DNA from: Mesorhizobium huakuii
Lineage (GTDB): Bacteria; Pseudomonadota; Alphaproteobacteria; Rhizobiales; Rhizobiaceae
Assembly (NCBI RefSeq): GCF_030160235.1
Contig: NZ_BSNY01000021.1
Coordinates: forward strand, 62,001-126,000
Length of the DNA stretch: 64,000 bases
Direction of reading: 5' to 3'
A model generated the notes under the pieces. It saw only the letters and a program-made list of their open reading frames with translations, did not search any database and was not told the origin of the DNA. Shown in pieces: positions 38,259-48,496 of this stretch. Both the position numbers and the translations under genes were made by a program. How positions within the stretch are numbered: position 1 is the stretch's first letter; every line of letters starts with the position of its first letter.

Positions 38259-38432
38259 TCGACGGCAGAAGCCATAAACCATAACCGCCTTGCCCGGCAA
38301 CGCTATCTCCGGGCAATGGCGCATTTTTGTGGCGGCAAGGCGGCGCTAGGGTATCCCCATGATTTCGCCGACCGATGATGCATTCCTGCAACAGTTAGCA
38401 CCCCGCCACAGGGCGCCAAAACGTTGCGGAGT

Positions 38433-39383
38433 TCAGATCATCCAGGGTGCGTAGAGCGGCGCATTGACGGCGCTCATCTCTGCCGCGCGGCCGCGCTCGC
38501 GGCGTGTCGTCTCGACGATCTCGAAGGCCGTGCGGTCCGACAGCAGGCGCCGCAGCGCCGCTGCGTTCAGCCTGTGGCCGCCGCGATAGGAGCGGAAACA
38601 GCCGATGAAGCGAGCTCCGGCCAGAGCCAGATCGCCCATGGCGTCGAGCGTCTTGTGGCGCACGAATTCGTTGGGGTAACGCAGGCCGCCCATGTTGATG
38701 ACGCGGTTGTCGTCACCGATCACCAGCGAATTTTCCAGCGAGGATCCCAGCGCATAGCCGGCCGCCCACAGCCGCTCGACATCCTTCATGAAGCCGAAGG
38801 TGCGGGCACGCGCAATGTCGCGGCGGAAGATGTCGGCATTGATGTCCGACGCAAAGAGCTGGCGGCCGATGGCCGGGCTTTCGAAATCGATCTCGACCTC
38901 GAAGCGGGTGCCGTCATAGGGCCTGAACTCCGCCCAGGAAGCGCCGTTCTCGATGCGAACCGGCTTGACGACCCTGATATAGCGCCGCTTGACCGGCAGC
39001 GTCTCGATGCCCGCCTGGTCGATGGCCTCCACGAAGGCCATGGCGCTGCCATCGAGGATGGGAACCTCGTGGCCGTCGATCTCGATGAGAACATTGTCGA
39101 TGCCGAGTCCGAACAGCGCGGCCATGATGTGCTCGACCGTGGCGATATGCTCGCCCGAGGGATCGCCAAGCATGGTGCACAGATCGGTGGCGCCGATCTC
39201 CGAAAACAGCGCGCGGAACTCGCGGCCCTGCCCTTCGCCATTGATGAGCTGGAACACGATGCCGGTGTCGGCATCCGCCGGCAGGAAACTGACAGAAACT
39301 TCTTTGCCGCTGTGAACGCCGGTGCCTGTAAGCGACGCGCGCGTCTTCACTGTCGTCTGGTAGTCGTGCAAGACAATCCCCAT
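38433..39383 (-). CDS. lpxC: UDP-3-O-acyl-N-acetylglucosamine deacetylase
   Basis: 316 residues from ATG 39383 (MGIVLHDYQT). Zinc ligands are H85 (TVEHIMAAL), H243 and D247 (HKTLDAMGD); H270 (YRGGH) is the catalytic base. LpxC catalyses the committed step of lipid A synthesis on the cytoplasmic face. A longer frame upstream lacks support. As in many alphaproteobacteria the gene follows ftsZ, but a strong hairpin separates them here, so lpxC probably has its own promoter in the 279-bp spacer. Confidence 0.96.
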   Translation of the reverse strand: MGIVLHDYQTTVKTRASLTGTGVHSGKEVSVSFLPADADTGIVFQLINGEGQGREFRALFSEIGATDLCTMLGDPSGEHIATVEHIMAALFGLGIDNVLIEIDGHEVPILDGSAMAFVEAIDQAGIETLPVKRRYIRVVKPVRIENGASWAEFRPYDGTRFEVEIDFESPAIGRQLFASDINADIFRRDIARARTFGFMKDVERLWAAGYALGSSLENSLVIGDDNRVINMGGLRYPNEFVRHKTLDAMGDLALAGARFIGCFRSYRGGHRLNAAALRRLLSDRTAFEIVETTRRERGRAAEMSAVNAPLYAPWMI

Positions 39384-39603
39384 AAGCCCGATATGCCTAA
39401 GTCCGCTTCTCCAGCCCGAGGGCGCGGCTCTTGTTAAATCGGCAGGCAGGGCCACTTCCCCGAAATCCCGGCAGACCGACTATGGTAGGCAGCGAAGATA
39501 ATGTCCCGCCAGGGAGACTCCAAATCACGGTTTCTTACCCTCTGTAACCGCGGACCGGAGCAAGCTTCACATCGTAACTAGTTGATTCCAAAGCACTTAA
39601 AAC

Positions 39604-39639
39604 GTTAACAGGCAAGCAATTCCTTGCTTGCCTGTTAAC
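39604..39639 (-). terminator. Perfect 16-bp hairpin downstream of ftsZ
   Basis: GTTAACAGGCAAGCAA (39604-39619), 4-nt loop, TTGCTTGCCTGTTAAC (39624-39639). On the minus strand the loop is GGAA, a GNRA tetraloop, and GTTTTAAG follows. It starts 24 bp after the ftsZ stop. Likely the terminator of the dcw operon, perhaps also protecting the mRNA 3' end. Confidence 0.75.
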
Positions 39640-39662
39640 AATTGTTACAGTCCGTTAACCGC

Positions 39663-41342
39663 TCAGTTGGCCTGGCGGCGCAGGAACGCCGGAATCTCCA
39701 GCTGATCGTCGTCCTGAGTCGCCCGGGTCTGCGGCGTCAGGCGGCCCTGGTCGTCCAGCTGGCCGCGGCGCGGCGCGTAGAGCTGGGCGTCCTGGCTGGC
39801 GAGACGGCGCACTTCGGGGGCGGCCTGGCGCAGCTTGGGCTCGCGCGGTTGCGCCGGCTGCAGCCTTGCAGGCTCCTCCTCGCGGCGGGTCAGGCCATTG
39901 GTCAGGCGCTTCAACAGGCCCATCGGGCCGCTGTTGTTCTCGTGGTCCACCGGACGGCTCTTGGCATCGACCTCGGCCTTCACCACCGGCGGAAAGTCCT
40001 CGACGCGCGGCATGCGCTGCGGCGCCATCGCCACCGGCTGCTGGACCTCACGCAGCATTTCGCGCGGCTGCGGGGCCGGCTGCATCTGCTGGACGACCGG
40101 CTGCGGCATCGGCTGCTGCGGCGGCGCCTGGAAGATCTTGCTCTGCGGGCGGAAATCGTCCGCATGGGCGACAGGAGCCGGACGGGCCTGCGCCATGGCG
40201 GCGGCGTTCGCCTCGGCGAGCTGGATGGCCTCGGCGACCGGGTCCGCGGCGCGCGGTTCATAGACGGGCTGCTGGACCGGTGCCGGGCGGCTCTCCACGG
40301 CGGCCACGGCCGGACGGGCGGCCGGCTTCGGCGGTGCCGTACGGATGGAGATCGGCGCCGCGGCGATTTCAGCGGCCGATTTGTCGATGCCGGTAGCGAC
40401 CACCGAGACGCGGATGACGCCTTCGAGTTCCTCGTCGAAGGTGGCGCCGAGGATGATGTTGGCGTCCTGATCGACTTCCTCGCGGATACGGGTCGCCGCT
40501 TCGTCGACCTCGAACAGGGTCAGGTCGCGGCCGCCGGTGATCGAGATCAGCAGGCCCTTGGCCCCCTTCATCGAGGTCTCGTCGAGCAGCGGGTTGGCGA
40601 TCGCCGCTTCGGCGGCGGCCATTGCGCGGCCCTCGCCCGAAGCCTCGCCTGTGCCCATCATCGCCTTGCCCATCTCGCGCATGACCGAACGCACGTCAGC
40701 GAAGTCGAGGTTGATCAGGCCTTCCTTGACCATCAGGTCGGTGATGCAGGCGACACCGGAATAGAGCACCTGGTCGGCCATGGCGAAGGCGTCGGCGAAG
40801 GTGGTCTTGTCATTGGCCAGCCGGAACAGGTTCTGGTTGGGGATGACGATGAGGGTGTCGACGCACTTCTGCAGTTCCTCGATGCCCAAATCGGCCGTCT
40901 TCATGCGGCGCTGGCCTTCGAAGTGGAACGGCTTGGTGACGACGCCGACGGTGAGGATGCCCTTCTCGCGCGCGGCGCGGGCAACGACCGGAGCAGCACC
41001 CGTGCCGGTGCCGCCGCCCATGCCGGCGGTGACGAAGCACATATGGGTGTTGGACAGGTGATCGATGATCTCGTCGATGCACTCTTCCGCCGCCGCGCGG
41101 CCGACTTCAGGCTGCGAGCCGGCGCCGAGGCCCTCGGTGACATGCGCGCCGAGCTGGATCAGCCGGTCGGCCTTCGACATGGTCAGCGCCTGCGCGTCGG
41201 TGTTGGCCACGACGAACTCGACACCGCGCAGACCCGCGGTGATCATGTTGTTCACGGCATTGCCGCCGCCGCCGCCGACACCGAACACGGTGATGCGCGG
41301 CTTAAGCTCGGTGATGTCCGGCTTTTGCAGATTGATGGTCAT
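39663..41342 (-). CDS. ftsZ: Cell division GTPase FtsZ
   Basis: 559 residues. The tubulin-like GTPase domain (about 15-325) contains the signature GGGTGTGA (109-116), NTDAQAL and the T7 loop [12 protein letters not shown] long Pro/Gln/Ala-rich linker (about 330-500) is typical of alphaproteobacteria, and the C-terminal conserved peptide [13 protein letters not shown] binds FtsA and other partners. The start ATG 41342 follows a 66-bp spacer after ftsA. Last gene of the dcw cluster here; a strong hairpin lies 24 bp beyond its stop. Confidence 0.98.
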   Translation of the reverse strand: MTINLQKPDITELKPRITVFGVGGGGGNAVNNMITAGLRGVEFVVANTDAQALTMSKADRLIQLGAHVTEGLGAGSQPEVGRAAAEECIDEIIDHLSNTHMCFVTAGMGGGTGTGAAPVVARAAREKGILTVGVVTKPFHFEGQRRMKTADLGIEELQKCVDTLIVIPNQNLFRLANDKTTFADAFAMADQVLYSGVACITDLMVKEGLINLDFADVRSVMREMGKAMMGTGEASGEGRAMAAAEAAIANPLLDETSMKGAKGLLISITGGRDLTLFEVDEAATRIREEVDQDANIILGATFDEELEGVIRVSVVATGIDKSAAEIAAAPISIRTAPPKPAARPAVAAVESRPAPVQQPVYEPRAADPVAEAIQLAEANAAAMAQARPAPVAHADDFRPQSKIFQAPPQQPMPQPVVQQMQPAPQPREMLREVQQPVAMAPQRMPRVEDFPPVVKAEVDAKSRPVDHENNSGPMGLLKRLTNGLTRREEEPARLQPAQPREPKLRQAAPEVRRLASQDAQLYAPRRGQLDDQGRLTPQTRATQDDDQLEIPAFLRRQAN

Positions 41343-41408
41343 TGTCTCCGTCCTTTGCCTTTCACGCCGCTTCGCCGCCGCGGCCGCCTATGGGGCTGTC
41401 CCCGTCAA

Positions 41409-42716
41409 TTAGAAACTGTCTCTCAACCACTGACTCATGCGATGCAGTTTTCCACCCGTTCCGGTCATCCTGAGACCGGAAATGCCTTTTGCAGGATGGC
41501 TCTCGAAACTCGCCATCTGCGGATAGATCAGAAGCCCGACGGCGGCCGAGAAGGCCGGCCCCTTTGCCGCTTCGGGCAGGCCCGCCACGCCGAGCGGGCG
41601 GCCGATGCGCACGTTGCGCCCCAGGATGCGGCGCGCCGCCTCCGGCAGGCCGGCCAGCTGGCTGGCGCCGCCGGTGAGCACGACGCGCTTGCCGACCGCG
41701 TTGCCGTAGCCGGACTTGTTCAGCCGGTCGCGCAGCAATTCGAGTGTCTCGTCGATGCGGGCGCGCACGATGCGCGTCATCACCGAACGCGGGATCTGCA
41801 GCGGCACGTCGCCATCGTCGCCGATCGGCTGGATCGAGACCAGGTCGCGGTCGTCCGCGCTGCCCGGCAGCGCCGAACCATGCATCACCTTCAGCCGCTC
41901 GGCGGCGTCGAGCGAGGTCGAGAGCCCCTTGGCCATGTCGAGCGTGACGTGGTTGCCGCCGATCGCGATCGCATCGCCATGGACGAACTTGCCTTCCGAA
42001 AACACCGAGATCGTCGTCGTGCCACCGCCCATGTCGATGCAGGCGGCGCCCAGCTCCAGCTCGTCGTCGACCAGAGCCGCCAGTCCGCTGGCATAGGGCG
42101 TCGCCACCATGCGCTCGACCGACAAATGCGAACGGTTGATGGAGAGTTCGAGGTTGCGCATGGGTGCTGCGTCACCCGTCAGCACATGCATGTCGACGCC
42201 AAGCGCATCGCCGACCATGCCGCGCGGATCGCGCACGCCGCGCTCGGCATCGAGCGAGAAGCCGACCGGCAGCGAATGGATCACCTCGCGCTCGGCCTTG
42301 AGCGCCTGCTTGGCGCCGGCGCCGAGCACGCGCTTGATGTCGGCCTCGTCTGCCTCGTGGCCGCCAAGGTTGATGGTCGCCGAGAAGCTCTCGCTCTTTA
42401 GCCGGCCGGCGGTCATGTTGACGATGAGCGAATCGACCGTCAGCCCCGCCATGCGCTCGGCGGCGTCGACGGACAGGCGGATGGCATGCTCGGCCCGGTC
42501 GAGATCGACGACCACGCCCGACTTCACGCCCTGCGACTTCTGATGGCCGATGCCGATCACCTGGATCCGGTGCGAGCGGCCGCGCAACAGCTTGCCGTCA
42601 TCATTCGGCTTGAGCTTGGCCACCATGCAGCAGACCTTGTTCGAGCCGACATCCAGCACTGTCAGAGTGCCGGACCGGCGCGACGAGGCATCGCCTGAAC
42701 CGCCAAGCCAGCTCAT
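41409..42716 (-). CDS. ftsA: Cell division protein FtsA
   Basis: 435 residues. Actin-like fold with phosphate 1 motif VLDVGSNKVCCMVA, the 1C subdomain (about 90-170), IDMGGGTTTISVF (phosphate 2) and VVLTGGASQLAGLPE (adenosine motif). The C-terminus ends in an amphipathic helix (HRMSQWLRDSF) that anchors FtsA to the membrane, where it tethers FtsZ filaments. Its start overlaps the ftsQ stop by ATGA (42713-42716). Confidence 0.97.
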   Translation of the reverse strand: MSWLGGSGDASSRRSGTLTVLDVGSNKVCCMVAKLKPNDDGKLLRGRSHRIQVIGIGHQKSQGVKSGVVVDLDRAEHAIRLSVDAAERMAGLTVDSLIVNMTAGRLKSESFSATINLGGHEADEADIKRVLGAGAKQALKAEREVIHSLPVGFSLDAERGVRDPRGMVGDALGVDMHVLTGDAAPMRNLELSINRSHLSVERMVATPYASGLAALVDDELELGAACIDMGGGTTTISVFSEGKFVHGDAIAIGGNHVTLDMAKGLSTSLDAAERLKVMHGSALPGSADDRDLVSIQPIGDDGDVPLQIPRSVMTRIVRARIDETLELLRDRLNKSGYGNAVGKRVVLTGGASQLAGLPEAARRILGRNVRIGRPLGVAGLPEAAKGPAFSAAVGLLIYPQMASFESHPAKGISGLRMTGTGGKLHRMSQWLRDSF

Positions 42717-43654
42717 ATTTTCTTCTCCGAGGTGCGCTTGAGGGTCTTCGGCTTCTCGTTGAGCGCGGCCTCGCGCTGCGTCGCCGCTTCGGGCGCCAGT
42801 TCCACGACCAGCCGGTCGGTCAGGCGCATGTCGACAGCAGCGATGTCGCGCGACAAAAGCCCCTTGTCCTTATCCATCTTGACCAGTTCGGCGAGCGCCT
42901 GGTCTTCCTCGTCCTCGGGCAGCTTGACGGTGATGCCGTTGTCCAGCTTCAGGTCCCAGCGCCGGTCGCCAACGCGGATATAGCCTTTCACGCGGGTCGC
43001 CAGGTCGGGGTATTTTTCGACCTTGGCCAGGAAGTCAGGCGCCTTGGCCGGCGCGCCCTCGCCGATCAGCAGCGGCAGCAGCACCTGCTTGCCGCCGGAG
43101 AACGGCGCTATGACCGCGCCATCCTTCTCGATGACCGAGAGATCATTGCCCTGCTGCCAGAGCGCGAAAGCCTCGCGCTCCTCGACGCGCACTTCCAGCG
43201 TATGCGGATAGACCTTGCGCACCGCCGCCATTTCGATCCACGGCAGGCCGGAGATGCGCTCGCGCGCGGCCTCGGCGTCGAAGCCGATCAGCGAGGTCCA
43301 GCCGTCGAGTTCGAGCCTGTCGAGAATGTCGATCTCGGAGGTCTGGCGGTTGCCGACCACCTTGACCTGATCGACGGCAAAGCCGGTGCGGGCGGTGATG
43401 CTCTGGATGATGCCGTCGGCATGGCCACCGAGATAGGCACCATAGGCGCCGCTTGAAGCGAGCAGCACCGCCGACATCATCGCGGCGGAGAAGCGCGGCG
43501 CCTCGAATTCACCATCGCCCAGGCGCGCCAGGATGCGCACCGGGCGGCGAAGCACGCGCGGCAGCACGAAATGGCCTGATGACAACGACAAGCCGAACAG
43601 CGACGGCCCGGCCGCGCCCTTCCCCTTGCCTTGCCCCCATTTCAACGCAGACAC
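42713..43654 (-). CDS. ftsQ: Cell division protein FtsQ
   Basis: 313 residues from GTG 43654. A basic cytoplasmic N-terminus, one membrane helix ([21 protein letters not shown]), a POTRA domain ([21 protein letters not shown] ... [17 protein letters not shown]) and the FtsQ beta domain ([25 protein letters not shown]) are in the usual order. FtsQ links the divisome with the FtsB-FtsL pair. The GTG with GGAGGA six bases upstream is a better start than the TTG at 43675. It overlaps the ddlB end by 13 nt. Confidence 0.93.
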   Translation of the reverse strand: MSALKWGQGKGKGAAGPSLFGLSLSSGHFVLPRVLRRPVRILARLGDGEFEAPRFSAAMMSAVLLASSGAYGAYLGGHADGIIQSITARTGFAVDQVKVVGNRQTSEIDILDRLELDGWTSLIGFDAEAARERISGLPWIEMAAVRKVYPHTLEVRVEEREAFALWQQGNDLSVIEKDGAVIAPFSGGKQVLLPLLIGEGAPAKAPDFLAKVEKYPDLATRVKGYIRVGDRRWDLKLDNGITVKLPEDEEDQALAELVKMDKDKGLLSRDIAAVDMRLTDRLVVELAPEAATQREAALNEKPKTLKRTSEKKI

Positions 43655-44568
43655 GAAGCGTCCTCCACCATCCAACTCAACAACTCACCAAACGAATGCC
43701 CGGCATGGGCCGCGATTTCAGGCACCAGAGACGTCGGCGTCATGCCCGGCTGAGTGTTGACCTCGAGCCATACAACTTCGCCATTTTCGGAGTGACGATC
43801 GTCATAACGGAAGTCCGACCGGGAAACGCCCCGACAGCCGACAGCTTGGTGAGCCTTGAGCGCCAGTGTCTGTATTTTTTGGTAAATATTCGGTGAAACT
43901 TTTGCGGGGCATTCGTGTTTTGATCCGCCCGCGACATATTTTGAATCGTAATCGTAGAAGGAATGGCCGGTCGGGATGATCTCGCAGACGCCGAGCGCCA
44001 CATCGCCCATGACGGCGCAGGTCAGCTCGCGCCCGTGGATGTAGCGCTCGACCATGACGGTATCGCCATATTTCCATTCGGACGACCCGACGACCTGTGG
44101 CGGATGCGACTGTCCTTCCGACACAATGACGACGCCGAAGCTCGACCCCTCGTTGACCGGCTTGATCACATAGGGCGGCTTCATCGGGTGCTTGTTCTGG
44201 ATGGCGAAGCGATTGGCGACCTTCGATTCGGCGACGGGAACGCCGACCGTTTTGACGATCTTCTTCGCCTGCTCCTTGTTCATGGCGAGCGCCGAGGCGA
44301 GCACGCCGGAATGGGTATAGGGAATGCCGAGATATTCGAGGATGCCCTGAATGGTGCCATCCTCGCCGAACGGGCCGTGCAGCGCATTGAAGGCGACGTC
44401 AGGCTTGAGCTCGGCAAGCACCGAACCGACATCGCGCCCGACATCGACGCGGGTGACCTGATAACCCTCACTCTCCAGCGCATCGGCACAGGCCTTTCCG
44501 GAGGACAGGGACACGGGCCGCTCGGACGAAAAACCTCCCAGCAGGACGGCCACATGCTTGCTTTTCAT
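43642..44568 (-). CDS. ddlB: D-alanine--D-alanine ligase
   Basis: 308 residues of ATP-grasp fold. The N-terminal [19 protein letters not shown], then [51 protein letters not shown] and the C-terminal [18 protein letters not shown] are the standard Ddl blocks. It makes the D-Ala-D-Ala dipeptide used by MurF. In most dcw clusters ddlB follows murB directly; here a 440-bp spacer with a large palindrome separates them. The 3' end overlaps ftsQ by 13 nt. Confidence 0.96.
   Translation of the reverse strand: MKSKHVAVLLGGFSSERPVSLSSGKACADALESEGYQVTRVDVGRDVGSVLAELKPDVAFNALHGPFGEDGTIQGILEYLGIPYTHSGVLASALAMNKEQAKKIVKTVGVPVAESKVANRFAIQNKHPMKPPYVIKPVNEGSSFGVVIVSEGQSHPPQVVGSSEWKYGDTVMVERYIHGRELTCAVMGDVALGVCEIIPTGHSFYDYDSKYVAGGSKHECPAKVSPNIYQKIQTLALKAHQAVGCRGVSRSDFRYDDRHSENGEVVWLEVNTQPGMTPTSLVPEIAAHAGHSFGELLSWMVEDASCLR
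43661..43666 (-). promoter_or_regulatory. Ribosome binding site for GTG start of ftsQ
   Basis: GGAGGA on the minus strand, six bases before GTG at 43654, inside the last codons of ddlB. Confidence 0.65.
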
Positions 44569-45008
44569 TCCCCGTCATCCCCTCTCACGGCGGACCAAAA
44601 ACCAAGATTTCCGCAACATTGAGTCCGAGTCTCCCGGCAGGTTGCCCCCCAGACGGAAAACGCGGGTAACGCGTCGAACGACTCAAATCAGGAAACGCTT
44701 TTGAGCAGAGAATCAGAGAGTTGATTCACTGGCAAGTGCTTATGATTCCGAGAGATTCACTTTCTGAGAAAATGGCTGCGAAAACCGTGCCGGTGAGTCC
44801 CTGGAGCAACGGTTTTGCGCGTTCCGGGATCGCGTGGAAGTTCATGCATCACATGAACTTCATGAACAGCGAAGGTGCGTTGAGATTCAGGTCAGGCCGA
44901 GTCGAAAACGATGGCCTTCGAGAACCGGAGCGGACATTCGGGTCCGTGAGCACCGGAAGCGGAGAAGGCCGTCGTTTACAGGCCGGCATCACCTGAATAT
45001 CAGCGTAG
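44569..45008. other. Unusual 440-bp spacer inside the dcw cluster
   Basis: Separates murB from ddlB. It has lower GC than the genes around it in its first half (44690-44880, with several ATTCA/GATTC motifs) and the 128-bp near-palindrome at its murB end. An open frame at 44721-44996 (plus) exists, but it is largely the palindrome read through, with no ribosome site. It probably also holds a promoter for ddlB-ftsQAZ. Confidence 0.55.
44878..45005. repeat. 128-bp near-palindromic element (mobile repeat or structured RNA)
   Basis: Nested inverted repeats: ATTCAGGT (44885-44892)/ACCTGAAT (44991-44998); CGATGGCCTTC (44909-44919)/GAAGGCCGTCG (44963-44973); CGGAC (44931-44935)/GTCCG (44942-44946). 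The internal segments repeat ACCGGAGCGGA and ACCGGAAGCGGA. It ends 3 bp from the murB stop codon. The size resembles Brucella Bru-RS-type palindromes; homology is not established. Confidence 0.7.
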
Positions 45009-45974
45009 CTAGAGGAGCTGGCCGAGAAACTCCTGCACGGCGTGGCCGGGTCGGAAATTGCCGATGCGCTTGATCTCCCACTGCAGCCGGATGCCCGAAT
45101 GCTCGAGCACCCGCGCGCGCACCGTCTCGCCGAGATATTCGAGGTCGTAGCCGGTCGCGGTGCCGGTGTTGATCATGAAATTGCAGTGCATCGGCGACAT
45201 CTGCGCGCCGCCGATCATCAGGCCGCGGCAACCCGCCTTGTCGATCTCTTTCCAGGCTGACGTGCCTTCGGGATTCTTGAAGGTCGAGCCGCCGGTCTTC
45301 TCGCGGATCGGCTGCACGGTCTCGCGGTGATTCTGCACCGCGTCCATCGCCGCCTTGATCGTGGCCTTGTCCTCGGCAAAGCCTTCGAACACAGCCGAGG
45401 TGAAGATCAGCCCGGCAGGGGCGGACGAATGGCGATAGGCATAGCCCATCTCGGCATTGCTCAATGTCTGGACATTGCCCTTGCGGTCGAGCGCGCGTAC
45501 CTCGACGACGCGCTCGCGCGTCTCGACGCCATTGGCGCCGGCATTCATCCTCAGCGCCCCACCGATGGCGCCCGGAATGCCGTGGTAGAAATGGAAGCCG
45601 CCAATGCCGCCTTCCAGAGCCAGGGCCGCGATGCGCTTGTCGGGCGTGGCGGCGCCCGCCTTGATCCTGATCGGCGAAACGATTTCGGCCTCGCCAAAGC
45701 CCTTGGCCGAAAGCCGGATGACGAAGCCTGGAATGCCGCCGTCCCTGACCAGAAGGTTCGAGCCGACGCCGACAATGGTCAGGGGTATTTCTTCGGGGAC
45801 CGCGCGCAGGAACGCGGCAAGGTCTTCTTCGTCGGCCGGCTGGAACAGCACCTCGGCCAGGCCGCCGGCGCGGAACCAGGTGATCTTGTCCATCTCGGCG
45901 TTCGGCGTGAGACGGCCGCGCAGGCCGGCGAGCCGGTCGCCGAGTTTGTCGATCAGGGCCTGGCCGTGCATCAT
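45009..45974 (-). CDS. murB: UDP-N-acetylenolpyruvoylglucosamine reductase
   Basis: 321 residues from ATG 45974, which overlaps the murC stop as ATGA (45971-45974). FAD-binding motifs [26 protein letters not shown] and [18 protein letters not shown] are clear, and the catalytic region has [11 protein letters not shown] and [15 protein letters not shown]. MurB reduces the enolpyruvyl group to lactyl to form UDP-MurNAc. Its stop is 3 bp from the 128-bp palindrome, which could terminate or process the upstream mRNA. Confidence 0.96.
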   Translation of the reverse strand: MMHGQALIDKLGDRLAGLRGRLTPNAEMDKITWFRAGGLAEVLFQPADEEDLAAFLRAVPEEIPLTIVGVGSNLLVRDGGIPGFVIRLSAKGFGEAEIVSPIRIKAGAATPDKRIAALALEGGIGGFHFYHGIPGAIGGALRMNAGANGVETRERVVEVRALDRKGNVQTLSNAEMGYAYRHSSAPAGLIFTSAVFEGFAEDKATIKAAMDAVQNHRETVQPIREKTGGSTFKNPEGTSAWKEIDKAGCRGLMIGGAQMSPMHCNFMINTGTATGYDLEYLGETVRARVLEHSGIRLQWEIKRIGNFRPGHAVQEFLGQLL

Positions 45975-47371
45975 GAGGCGGCAAGCTCCTTTGGCAGAGC
46001 ATAGGCCCATTGGGTGATGTTGCCGGCGCCGAGAAAGACGACGAAGTCGCCGGGCTTGGCCAGGTCGCGAATGATCGGCGCGATCGCTGTTGGCCCTTCT
46101 ATGTAGCGCGCGTCGCGATGCCCGCCGGCGCGGATGCGCGACACCAGCTCATCGGAGGTGACGCCGTCGATCGGGTCTTCGCCGGCAGCATAGACCGGCG
46201 CCACCATCACCGTGTCGGCGTCGTTGAAGCAGGCGGAGAACTCGTTGAACAGATCGTGCAGCCGGGTGAAGCGGTGCGGCTGGGCAATGGCGATGACGCG
46301 CCCCTTGGTGGCGCTGCGCGCCGCCTTCAGCACCGCCGAGATCTCGACCGGATGGTGACCGTAATCGTCGAACACATCGACGCCGTTCCAGGACCCGGTA
46401 TGGGTGAAGCGGCGCTTGACGCCGGCGAAGGACGACAGGCCCTTCTTGATCGCCTCGGCGGACAGGCCGAGCTCATGCGCGACGGCGATGGCCGCGGTCG
46501 CGTTCGAGACATTGTGGCGGCCGGGCATCGGCAGGCGCAGGCCTGAAATCGTGCTCTGGCTGCCGGTCTTGCGGTCGCGGATCACCACGTCGAACTCGGA
46601 TGTGGCGCCCGCCATGCGGTGGTTGGTGAAGCGCACATCGGCCTGCGCGTTCTCGCCATAGGTGATGACGCGGCGGTCCTCGATGCGGCCGACCAGCGCC
46701 TGCACTTCCGGATGGTCGGTGCACATCACGCCGAATCCGTAGAACGGCACATTCTCGACGAACTGGCGGAAGGCCTCGCGCACCTTGTCGAAGCTGCCAT
46801 AGTGGTCGAGATGCTCGGGATCGATGTTGGTGACGACAGCGATTTCCGCCGGCAGCTTGAGGAACGTGCCGTCGCTCTCGTCGGCCTCGACCACCATCCA
46901 CTCGCCGTCCCCCATGCGGGCATTGGTGCCATAGGCGTTGATGATGCCACCATTGATGACGGTCGGATCGAGCCCGCCGGCCTCCAGCAAGGTCGCCACC
47001 ATCGAGGTCGTCGTCGTCTTGCCATGCGTGCCGCCGATCGCCACCGCCTGGCGAAAGCGCATCAGCTCGGCCAGCATCTCGGCGCGGCGCACGATCGGCA
47101 GCAGCTTTTCGCGCGCGGCCTTCAGCTCCGGATTGGTCTTCTTGATCGCCGTCGAGACGACCACCACCTCGGCATCGCCGAGATTCTCGGCCTTGTGGCC
47201 GACGAAGCATTCGATGCCCTTGTCGCGCAGCCGCTGCACATTGGCGCTTTCGGCCTGGTCGGACCCTTGCACCTTGTAGCCGAGATTGTGCAGCACCTCG
47301 GCGATGCCGCTCATGCCGATGCCGCCAATACCGATGAAATGCACGAGGCCGATGGTCTGCGGCATCTTCAT
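45971..47371 (-). CDS. murC: UDP-N-acetylmuramate--L-alanine ligase
   Basis: 466 residues. Three Mur ligase domains: N-terminal Rossmann [19 protein letters not shown], central ATPase with P-loop [13 protein letters not shown] and [13 protein letters not shown], and the C-terminal domain with [10 protein letters not shown] and [13 protein letters not shown]. It adds L-Ala to UDP-MurNAc. The start overlaps the murG stop by 4 nt and the end overlaps murB by 4 nt, so translation is coupled. Confidence 0.97.
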   Translation of the reverse strand: MKMPQTIGLVHFIGIGGIGMSGIAEVLHNLGYKVQGSDQAESANVQRLRDKGIECFVGHKAENLGDAEVVVVSTAIKKTNPELKAAREKLLPIVRRAEMLAELMRFRQAVAIGGTHGKTTTTSMVATLLEAGGLDPTVINGGIINAYGTNARMGDGEWMVVEADESDGTFLKLPAEIAVVTNIDPEHLDHYGSFDKVREAFRQFVENVPFYGFGVMCTDHPEVQALVGRIEDRRVITYGENAQADVRFTNHRMAGATSEFDVVIRDRKTGSQSTISGLRLPMPGRHNVSNATAAIAVAHELGLSAEAIKKGLSSFAGVKRRFTHTGSWNGVDVFDDYGHHPVEISAVLKAARSATKGRVIAIAQPHRFTRLHDLFNEFSACFNDADTVMVAPVYAAGEDPIDGVTSDELVSRIRAGGHRDARYIEGPTAIAPIIRDLAKPGDFVVFLGAGNITQWAYALPKELAAS

Positions 47372-48495
47372 GCTTGCGTCCCCTTCCTGAAATCCGAAAC
47401 GGCTTTTTGGGACGCAATAGCCTCTGTGAGATCGGCGAGCAACCGTGCCGCGTCCGGCCTGCCGGCCGATTTCGCGCCCGCGGCCATCGCCGCCAGCCGC
47501 TCAGGCATGTCCATCAGTCCGCCAATGAGGGCCGCGATGCGCTCGGGCGACAGCGTCGATTGCGGGTGCACCTCGCCGCCGCCGGCAGCGGCGAGGGCTG
47601 CCGCGTTCGCCGCCTGGTCGTGGTCAAGCGCATAGGGATAGGGCACCAGCAGCGCCGGCCGGCCGATGACGGCAATCTCCGAGACGGTCGAGGCGCCGGA
47701 GCGCGAGATCACCAGATGCGCCGCCGCCATGCGCGCCGCCATGTCGGTGAAGAAGGGCGAGACCTCGACGGCGACGCCAAGCGCGGCATAGGCCGCCTTA
47801 ACCCGCGCCACGTCATCCGCGCGTGCCTGCTGCGTGATCACCAGCCGCTTGCGCTGTGCATGCGAAAGCAGCGCGATGGCCCCCGGCATGGCATCGGAAA
47901 AGAACTGCGCACCCTGGCTGCCGCCGAACACCAGCAGGCGGAACGGCTCCTCCCCGGCCGACGCCACGTAAGGCGTCCTGGCCGCTTCCAGCACCGCCGG
48001 CCTGACCGGATTGCCTGTCGTCACCGTCTTTTCACCGATGGCGCTCGTATCCTGCGGCAGGAAGCCGCCGGCGATGGCATCGACGCGGCCGGCCAGCGCC
48101 CGGTTGGCGCGCCCCATCACCGCGTTCTGCTCATGGATCAGCGTCGGCACCTTGCGCCGCGTCGCCGCATAAAGCGGCGGCAGGGTCGGATAGCCGCCAA
48201 AACCGACCACCGCATCCGGCTTGATCCGGCCGATAATGGCCGAGGCCTGACGCACGCCGCGCCAGATCTTCCAGAAGGCGCCAAGCACGGCAATCGGATT
48301 TTTCGAGCCCATCGTCGCCGACTGGATCGGATGGATGGCGGCAGCCGGGAAATGGCCGGCAAATCGCTCGGCGCGATCGTCGGTCGCCAGATGCACCGTC
48401 CAGCCGCGCTCGATGAGTTCATGCGCCAGCGCCTCGGCCGGAAACAGATGTCCGCCGGTTCCGCCCGCCGCGAGAAGGATGACACCCCTCGCCAT
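47368..48495 (-). CDS. murG: UDP-GlcNAc--lipid I N-acetylglucosaminyltransferase
   Basis: 375 residues from ATG 48495. GT-B fold with [17 protein letters not shown] near the N-terminus, [29 protein letters not shown] and the C-terminal donor site [14 protein letters not shown] and [16 protein letters not shown]. It makes lipid II at the inner face of the membrane. One base separates it from the ftsW stop. The 12 in-frame residues upstream of 48495 overlap ftsW and are not needed. Confidence 0.96.
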   Translation of the reverse strand: MARGVILLAAGGTGGHLFPAEALAHELIERGWTVHLATDDRAERFAGHFPAAAIHPIQSATMGSKNPIAVLGAFWKIWRGVRQASAIIGRIKPDAVVGFGGYPTLPPLYAATRRKVPTLIHEQNAVMGRANRALAGRVDAIAGGFLPQDTSAIGEKTVTTGNPVRPAVLEAARTPYVASAGEEPFRLLVFGGSQGAQFFSDAMPGAIALLSHAQRKRLVITQQARADDVARVKAAYAALGVAVEVSPFFTDMAARMAAAHLVISRSGASTVSEIAVIGRPALLVPYPYALDHDQAANAAALAAAGGGEVHPQSTLSPERIAALIGGLMDMPERLAAMAAGAKSAGRPDAARLLADLTEAIASQKAVSDFRKGTQA

Positions 48496-48496
48496 G

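Noticed and set aside
39590-39662. CtrA-type TTAA-N7-TTAA site near ftsZ
   Set aside because: TTAA motifs are present but at 4- or 6-base spacing, not 7, and they mostly belong to the arms of the hairpin.
39642-42401. 919-codon plus-strand frame opposite ftsZ and ftsA
   Set aside because: Same GC artefact; it spans two real genes and their spacer and is rich in Arg, His and Gly without any family pattern.
44721-44996. 91-codon frame through the murB-ddlB spacer
   Set aside because: Its second half is the palindrome itself read as codons, and no ribosome site precedes it.
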